Positions 55,201 through 64,000 of a DNA stretch of 64,000 nt are shown piece by piece. The position numbers and the translations under genes were made by a program. A model generated the notes under the pieces. It was not told the DNA's origin and ran no database searches. It saw only the letters and a list, made by a program, of their open reading frames with translations. This DNA comes from Halisarca cf. caerulea (taxonomy: Eukaryota > Porifera > Demospongiae > Chondrillida > Halisarcidae): positions 235,839 to 299,838 of the forward strand of contig CAUJGJ010000012.1 in the NCBI GenBank assembly GCA_963170055.1, in the 5' to 3' direction. The first letter of the stretch is position 1. The number at the start of each line of letters is the position of its first letter.

Positions 55201-57842
55201 TTATGTATACTGGTAGATTTAATCATGTATCCTTTGCCCATTTAGAGATCAACAACTTTTCTCCGGAGTTCAGTTCCACTCTTCAAACCATGTTCTCTAT
55301 TTCTGATCGTGCTATCACTGGAACAGTAATTACAAAGCTAACAGCAACTGACAAGGATGGTGACAGTATTGAGTATTCTCTTCTAGAGTTCCAGTCTTCC
55401 ACAATGTATCAAGATGGCCGCCCTTTCTTCTTGGTGAATTCTAACACTGGTAATGTCACTATCCAGAACCAACCTGATGGTAGCGGTCCATACCTGCTAA
55501 CTGTAGTAGCCAGTGACAATGGAGCTGAACCTCGACAGTCATCTCCATTCTATCTAGTCATCACTGTTACCAGCAAATTTGACCGTGTAATATTGCTGCA
55601 TATCAGTGAAAGTGATGCTGTAGGTACCAGAGTGAGCGGAGTCCAGTGTAGTGAAAACACAACGAGTGTGCAAGTTTTAGATGATTCTGAAGTGGAAAAC
55701 ATTTTTGACTTATCTAACATTCAATCTGGCTACGTAAAACTGGCGACTGAAGTGGATTATGAAGAGAAACAAGTGTACACTTTTGATGTAGAGTGCATGG
55801 AAAGAAATGAAGGTCCCATAAATGCATCTATTAAGATTGCTGTGCTTGATGTCAATGACCATGATCCTTGGCTGAGCTCCTCTGATGCTGCCCCCAGCTC
55901 TTCCCTCAATGTAATGGAAAACAATCCTGTTGGACAGGTTATTGGCCATGTCAATTATTCAGATCCTGATTCCAGTGAGAATGGAAATGTCACTTTTATA
56001 CTCAATCCTTCGGAAGTGCCAGTTACCATTAACAGCAAAGGAGAAATTGTTATGTCTTTATCGGTAAATTTTGAGGTGAAACAGCAACACACATTTACAG
56101 TCATGGCGGTTGATGGAGGAGTCCCACAACGATCTTCTACTGTCCTCTCCTTTACTTTGCAAGTGGAGAATGTTGATGATCCTCCAGTATTCAGTGGATT
56201 GGCTTATGTTGCTCACATGCCGGATTTTGCCGTACTGCCTTCTTCGTTTCTAACACTTTCTGTTGGCGATGATGATGACCCTTCTAGTGTTAGTCTGTCC
56301 ACCAGTATTCCATGGGTGTCAGCTTCCTTCGGTACACAAATGGTTTCTCTTTCAACGTACCCAACTGAGGAAACTGTGAGAGTAGGATCTGCACAGTACC
56401 TGGCCACTGCGGCCATCTTTCCGTTCTTGGATGGGAATCAGAATGCCTTTGACAGCAGTTCAGGTCAACCTGTGTACCTCAAGGGAATGCTGACAGCAAG
56501 TAGTAATATTGATGTGACTGTTCCGTTATACATTGTTGTATTCCCAAGGGAGAGCCTCATCAAGGTATCAGTAACTACCACCAAGTCTCTGCCAGCCTTC
56601 CGTACCACAGCTGATACCATGGCTACAGTTTTCACAACTTCCCTGAAGCAGCATACAATCACTTCTGGTACAGATTACAAGTTTGAGATTTTTACCATGC
56701 AAAAGACTGGAGATAAGTGAGTCACTCTGTAATTCAACAACATGGCCTCATAAACATATGATTGTACTCACTGCATGTTGCTGTCATTTTAGTTACTTCT
56801 AGTAATCCTGTTTTGGGGTTACTTGGGATTTTACTTGACAGGTTTTTTTTCCTCGATTCAGAATTGACATGTATGGATACTTCCACAATGGCACACAGAA
56901 GGGAGCACTGACAAGAAGTTTTCTACGCCATAACTACCACTTCCTTACACAAAATGTCACCAACAACATCCTTGCTGATGGCTACACTCAGTCTCAGGTG
57001 ACTGCAGCCTTAGGAAACAATATTAAGTACAGTGTTGAAGGGGCAGAAGTAACTCCCAATGACCAACCAGTCTTGGACACATGGATCATTGCCACCATTG
57101 CCGCTGGTGGAGCTGTAGCCATTCTGGTGTTCTTTGTGATTGGTCTTGCTTTAGGATGCTGTCTGAGGTATGTCATTGCATAATTTGTCTGTGTACCAAC
57201 AGGGGTGGATATTTTTTTTTTTGGGGGGGGGGGAGGAGGAGGCAGCTCATCCTTTTTATTTAGGCCTCTAATTTGCCCCTCTAGTTCTCAGCTCATCAAT
57301 ACCTAATCTAACCCCCTCCCCCAAAGAAATTTCTACATGTTACACTGACAATGCTTTGTTTCTTCTTGCTGGCTCTTCACACACACTCACTACATAAAGT
57401 ACTGTACTACCTAGTTTCTACCCTTGTTGGTGTTGGATTGAATAGTTCTATTATAGTAGGGTACACCCTGAATACATTTTGTTCTGCTCTGGTTCTACGG
57501 TAATTTCATTAGCACTATAATGATACAATATACACTTGAGAGGTATGCTGTGTACAATTGTAGGCTATTTATACTATTAGGAATTTTCATTTGTTGAAAC
57601 TGTGCCATCCAATAACATTCAAAGGGGACGTAAGTACACAGCTGTCAACCCTTTGAGTTTAACTCTGCCGGCTAAGTTCTTAGTTTGCTTTAGCATTATA
57701 TTGAATTTGAAGTATGGTACCACACACAATGGCTGAACAGACTTTTTAAGGTGACTATTTTATTTGCAGGAGACGTCACAAAGCAAAGGTACACATTGCC
57801 CGCACCTTCGAGCCAGACACCATGATGCTTTGGGAGAAGTAG
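42826..57842 (+). CDS. Giant type I membrane adhesin: mucin-EGF-FN3-NIDO-AMOP-VWD-EGF-cadherin-TM, 17 exons, 1980 aa
   Basis: Exons: 42826-42898, 44917-45141, 46163-46411, 47027-47119, 47198-48072, 48359-49094, 49624-50244, 50895-51140, 52443-52540, 52823-53219, 53900-54019, 54110-54232, 54466-54576, 54665-54790, 55246-56716, 56862-57167 and 57770-57842. All use GT-AG, all phases match, and the sum is 5943 nt with one stop. Order: signal peptide; Ser/Thr-rich stalk (25-182); EGF (183-213); FN3 (about 216-306); NIDO (about 345-592); AMOP (about 593-750); VWD (751-957) and its usual C-terminal segment (958-1072); EGF modules (1073-1364); cadherin repeats and a membrane-proximal region (1365-1926); TM (1927-1955); 25-residue basic tail. 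The NIDO-AMOP-VWD core is that of MUC4, Mesh and SUSD2. Adding cadherin repeats C-terminally is unusual. Likely a cell-surface adhesion or barrier protein (inference). Confidence 0.9.
43168..43335. mobile_element. Pogo-like MITE in intron 1
   Basis: TA-CAGTCAAACCTCATTAGTGAG ... ACTAACGAGGTTCTACTG-TA, with TACTCACTTGCTAAC internal motifs. Confidence 0.75.
44917..46411 (+). CDS. Exons 2-3: duplicated Ser/Thr-rich mucin-like stalk
   Basis: 44917-45141 and 46163-46411 are paralogous exons, both phase 1-1. Each encodes the string SSIVESV..SS.S.SVGSVS.E.T.....VQSSS. They are dense in Ser/Thr and suited to O-glycosylation. Exon 3 ends with an SSMMPS repeat. Confidence 0.85.
45195..45381. mobile_element. 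Pogo-like MITE in intron 2
   Basis: CAGTGGAAACTTGTTATAAAG ... TGGTATAATGAATTTGCCACTG, degenerate inverted ends. Confidence 0.55.
46427..46621. mobile_element. Pogo-like MITE, subfamily C copy 1 (intron 3)
   Basis: TACAGTGCAACAAATCCCTC TATTTCAGACACC ... CAATTCAGAGGTCTGCATAG GAGTTCCACTGTA. The same subfamily as 50621-50812 in intron 7 of the same gene. Confidence 0.7.
47027..47119 (+). CDS. Exon 4: EGF-like module
   Basis: GCDPACVMGTCTDELVCDCL followed by EGWTGEDCGT. Six cysteines in EGF spacing with the C-x-C and GW-x-G-x-x-C end; a single phase 1-1 exon. Confidence 0.9.
47198..48072 (+). CDS. Exon 5: FN3 domain and first part of NIDO
   Basis: FN3 signature: SVGWNF, FELRVS, VVRDLESDTEYCVEVKGHCG. 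NIDO signature: LLPFGTVYGDEEYSF, then RILYLNFYGFVSVGRAY, RVPFPLTGGVPMVAAMWW, DEAIITLVRNRL and VVSVTWSL. A tyrosine-rich insertion (TYDRYYYYDRYYGVRY) interrupts the NIDO start. Confidence 0.9.
48359..49094 (+). CDS. Exon 6: NIDO C-terminus and AMOP domain
   Basis: NIDO continues with GYTAQMLLVSDGVMTYSILC, VIGYSGGDGFNF and GVVGVWVFPI. AMOP follows: CPCTIRQAERNW, a Trp/Arg-rich loop (RRNNRRWWWSRP), KECCYDERGNLLVGPKLGG, PYRDCCVGTSKTKFCNYYYE and DDCSEY. The CC-x-x-x-G-x-L and CC...C pattern is characteristic of AMOP. Confidence 0.9.
49214..49279. repeat. (TG)n microsatellite in intron 6
   Basis: Pure TG tract; open frames here are artefacts. Confidence 0.95.
49624..51140 (+). CDS. Exons 7-8: VWD domain and post-VWD segment
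   Basis: 49624-50244: RFWGDPHFNTFDGLGYTFNG KGEFWLV opens the VWD and GLLGVINGNISDDFTLPNGT closes it, as in MUC4/SUSD2/Mesh. GDPH is a known autocatalytic Asp-Pro cleavage site in MUC2, MUC5AC, RGM and SUSD2. 50895-51140: WRVSEMDSLFVYRGSDSYAS ... VACAGDVRCLFDF, matching the segment after VWD in the same family. Confidence 0.9.
50621..50812. mobile_element. Pogo-like MITE, subfamily C copy 2 (intron 7)
   Basis: TACAGTGGACCCCTCTATTT CAGGCACC ... GCAATTCAGGGGTCGG ... GGTTCCACTGCA. Confidence 0.75.
51491..51973. mobile_element. About 480-bp pogo-like MITE (intron 8)
   Basis: CAGTGGAACCTGTTATTCAAG ACACTTG ... CGCATTATACAGGTTCCACTG-TA; internal GGACA(C/T) motifs in both orientations. Confidence 0.75.
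52032..52212. mobile_element. Pogo-like MITE (intron 8)
   Basis: TA-CAGTAAAACCTGTCTTAAAG ACCAC ... CATTATAGATAGGTTTTCTG-TA. Confidence 0.7.
52443..54790 (+). CDS. Exons 9-14: linker and EGF array
   Basis: 52443-52540 and the start of 52823-53219 encode a beta-rich linker (PPTINGPRQIRVVAGQ). EGF modules follow: LCGCVNGGECIE...QCRCSPAYEGMLCE; MNGCTENPCQDPSFCE; DIDECSQDEVCQPHSTCENS (calcium-binding type); DVDECMDGSAQCQQVCVNNE (calcium-binding type); CTLQCGAGTCATVDG; and NCMNGGQCNSTTGCECSS-like WTGGNC. Exons 11-14 are all phase 1-1, one module each. Confidence 0.9.
55246..56716 (+). CDS. Exon 15: cadherin-repeat region
   Basis: One 1471-bp exon. Repeat landmarks: TKLTATDKDGDSIEYSL (Ca-binding D-x-D-x-D), LLTVVASDNGAEP (A-x-D-x-G), YTFDVECMERNEGP, AVLDVNDHDPWL (D-x-N-D-x-x-P), VIGHVNYSDPDSSENGNVTF, HTFTVMAVDGGVPQRSS and VENVDDPPVFS. 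At least three cadherin repeats, the second degenerate. The last 180 residues lack the signature and look like a membrane-proximal beta domain. Confidence 0.9.
56862..57842 (+). CDS. Exons 16-17: membrane anchor and short tail
   Basis: 56862-57167 ends with WIIATIAAGGAVAILVFFVI GLALGCCL, a clear transmembrane helix with GG and small residues, preceded by several N-glycosylation sequons. 57770-57842 encodes a basic tail ending TFEPDTMMLWEK then TAG. No catenin-binding motif is visible in the 25-residue tail. Confidence 0.9.
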
Positions 57843-59034
57843 GTATTATGAAAAGCTCCAAAAGTGTAATTTGCAGATATTGAGCACACATTGTATGTGT
57901 TTTTGCTTGCAAACTGCTATAAAAAATTTCATTAATGTCCATTATTATCACTTACTGCTGTGTAAGCAGTTTATGTTGCACTAGACACAGGTAGATAAAC
58001 CATTTTCGTATTATTGCATTTAACTTATATGAAGTGACTCACGTTACACTAGCACACACTTGTTTTATATTATTATATGTTTGATGTATTCTGAATAAAT
58101 AATTACACGTACAGTAGAATCTCATTATAACGAATCCGAGGAGACACTACATATTCTTCGCTTTATCAGAAACTCACTATAGTCAGTTGGAGTTTAATGC
58201 AAGAACATTCGCTGAGTGCATGTATTTGTTCACTGTATTATGCAGAAGTTCACTGGAAGAGTGTTCCTTATAATGAGCCTCCATTGTATGTGTAATGTTC
58301 ATGTAAGTAATCTATGTATATGTTGACATAATGGTCTGTACATCACAGATTATTACTCTCCAGCCTCTCTTATACTTACATGCATGCTGTATTGAACATG
58401 TCATAATTATGCAGTATGTGATGTGCAAAGATATAAATTTAAAGTGAATGTTGAGGAATAGATAGTGTTCATTTCTTCATCAATTGTTATATAGCATAAT
58501 ATTAATTATGCATGATACTTTGAAATGTCACTTATATTATTAACTGCAAGTGATCGTAATTACATTCATAAAAATGCTAATTTTCTGGAAAATTAATAGG
58601 AATATTTAATTTGCTTCATTCAATGGGTGCAAGTGGCATGCATAGATATGTCTTAGGCATGCAAAATAAGAGGGCCTTGTGGAAACTGCAAGGGATCGAA
58701 GATTCTATCATAGCAGATACTGGTTTATATAGGTACATATACATGTTCAATACAGTACATGCATGCAAAGCAGTGCTAGCTTGTAAGAGCTCGAGGCACA
58801 AAATATAATCCGAGATTTACAAACCCTTATATGTGCAATTAACATAGTACATAAATTACCTACATAAGCCATGCAGTATGTACTGACACTCACTGTATGC
58901 TCGCACACAGTAAAATTGGAGTGACTTATAAAGGGGCAAGCCTTCGAATCATGTATGCATTGTTACCAATGCCAACTGTAACCTCGCTGCATGTAGAGTT
59001 ATAGCTGTAGAATTGGGGTTAATAATATTATACC

Positions 59035-59106
<72 letters not shown>

Positions 59107-59617
59107 GCCATTATGTGACAGTTTACAGGTTATATGTAAGCATGTAGCTAGCTGCAGGTTAATCTAGAGGAGTCAAACTGGCTTATACACACACTAAGTA
59201 CAGCTATGTATGGTGCGGTCATGCATGGTTGTACTAGCCATAGATCATTGTGAGCTTGACTACTTTTAAGGTTTCTTCTGAGGGCCGTCCAAGGAAACCT
59301 AAATTCCCCTTAGATCTACACAGATGCATATATTTTATCATGTTATATGAATTTGGGACACCATACAATCTGGTATCTTTCTATATAGTAAAAAAAGCAT
59401 CAACACCATTATACTAATAACAATTTACTGGAAAGTGATGATAAACACATAATTATTATTGTATAATCAGAAATTCTAAATACAATGTAATATATATAAT
59501 TAGAATATGACATAGAATAATATAAATACAGTGAGCCAAACATATGCAAGTGTATGGCATATGTAAGTATTTCATCGATCGGCACAAGGATATGCACTTT
59601 TTGATGATGTGCATACT
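57843..59617. other. Tail-to-tail intergenic region
   Basis: Lies between the ends of the adhesin gene (+) and the kinase gene (-). It contains an AATAAA at 58094-58099, a candidate polyadenylation signal for the adhesin, a pogo-like MITE at 58110-58288 (CAGTAGAATCTCATTATAAC ...) and an (AT)n tract at 59039-59103. No exon is supported. Confidence 0.6.
59039..59103. repeat. (AT)n microsatellite
   Basis: Pure AT run of about 32 units. Confidence 0.95.
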
Positions 59618-63752
<4,135 letters not shown>

Positions 63753-63797
63753 CTACAAAATCATTGGTATTAACATTACCAATCTTATCAAAGAAAA

Positions 63798-63976
63798 TAC
63801 AGTGGAACCTCTCTATAACGGACACTTTGGGGACTGAAAAACAGTTTGTAATGCAGAGGTTTCCACTATTCAGAGGTTGTTTTATATACATGGCAATCCA
63901 TTCGGACACACAAGAGCAGTTTGTTATAGAGAGGTTTCCGCTATTAGGGGAGTTTGTTATAAGAGGTTCCACTGTA
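63798..63976. mobile_element. Pogo-like MITE, subfamily B copy 2 (complete)
   Basis: TA-CAGTGGAACCTCTCTATAAC GGACAC ... TTGTTATAAGAGGTTCCACTG-TA, perfect 15-bp terminal inverted repeats and TA duplication. Sister of 21290-21472. Confidence 0.9.
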
Positions 63977-64000
63977 CTTGCATTCAATATGAATACTATG

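Overview
The window is eukaryotic, intron-rich, AT-rich animal DNA. Multi-exon genes with GT-AG introns, extracellular adhesion domains (NIDO, AMOP, VWD, EGF, FN3, cadherin), a ZU5/death-fold signalling protein, a receptor-type kinase and a dense load of Helitron, Penelope, non-LTR and MITE-like repeats point to an early-branching metazoan. A demosponge is my best guess; that is an inference from domain flavour, not something the sequence proves. No RNA gene was recognised except a hammerhead-ribozyme motif in a Penelope element.

Layout. 1-209 is the last exon of an unidentified gene (+). 210-15317 is repeat-rich and without a host gene that I can support: AT and TG microsatellites, small MITEs, a deleted Helitron (6183-7056), a long palindromic foldback element (7119-7679), a decayed non-LTR retrotransposon (about 7990-8704, -) and a Penelope-like element (10173-11320, +) whose 3' end folds as a hammerhead ribozyme. 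15318-27900 (-) is a ten-exon gene, assembled here with consistent splice phases. It encodes a 1037-aa pseudokinase, ZU5-like, UPA-like and CARD/death-fold-like protein. 27901-31856 is repeats. 31857-37979 (-) is a six-exon SLC35E1-like nucleotide-sugar/triose-phosphate translocator-family gene. It lies head to head (257 bp) with 38237-41866 (+), a three-exon gene for a secreted alpha/beta-hydrolase of 666 aa. 42826-57842 (+) is a 17-exon gene for a 1980-aa type I membrane protein. 57843-59617 is a tail-to-tail intergenic spacer. 59618-63752 (-) holds the last two exons of a receptor-type protein kinase whose extracellular part lies beyond the window.

Main points of interest. (1) The 1980-aa protein joins a MUC4/Mesh/SUSD2-type NIDO-AMOP-VWD core to EGF modules, cadherin repeats and a membrane anchor in one open frame. 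(2) The 1037-aa protein puts a catalytically dead kinase fold in front of a ZU5/UPA/death-fold module, an arrangement suited to innate-immune or apoptotic scaffolding. It shares a strand with a kinase that keeps its catalytic residues about 32 kb away. (3) The repeats include a ribozyme-bearing Penelope element, an inverted pair of similar ribozyme-like motifs elsewhere, a three-copy palindromic foldback family, and a MITE split by a later insertion whose intact relative lies in the same window.
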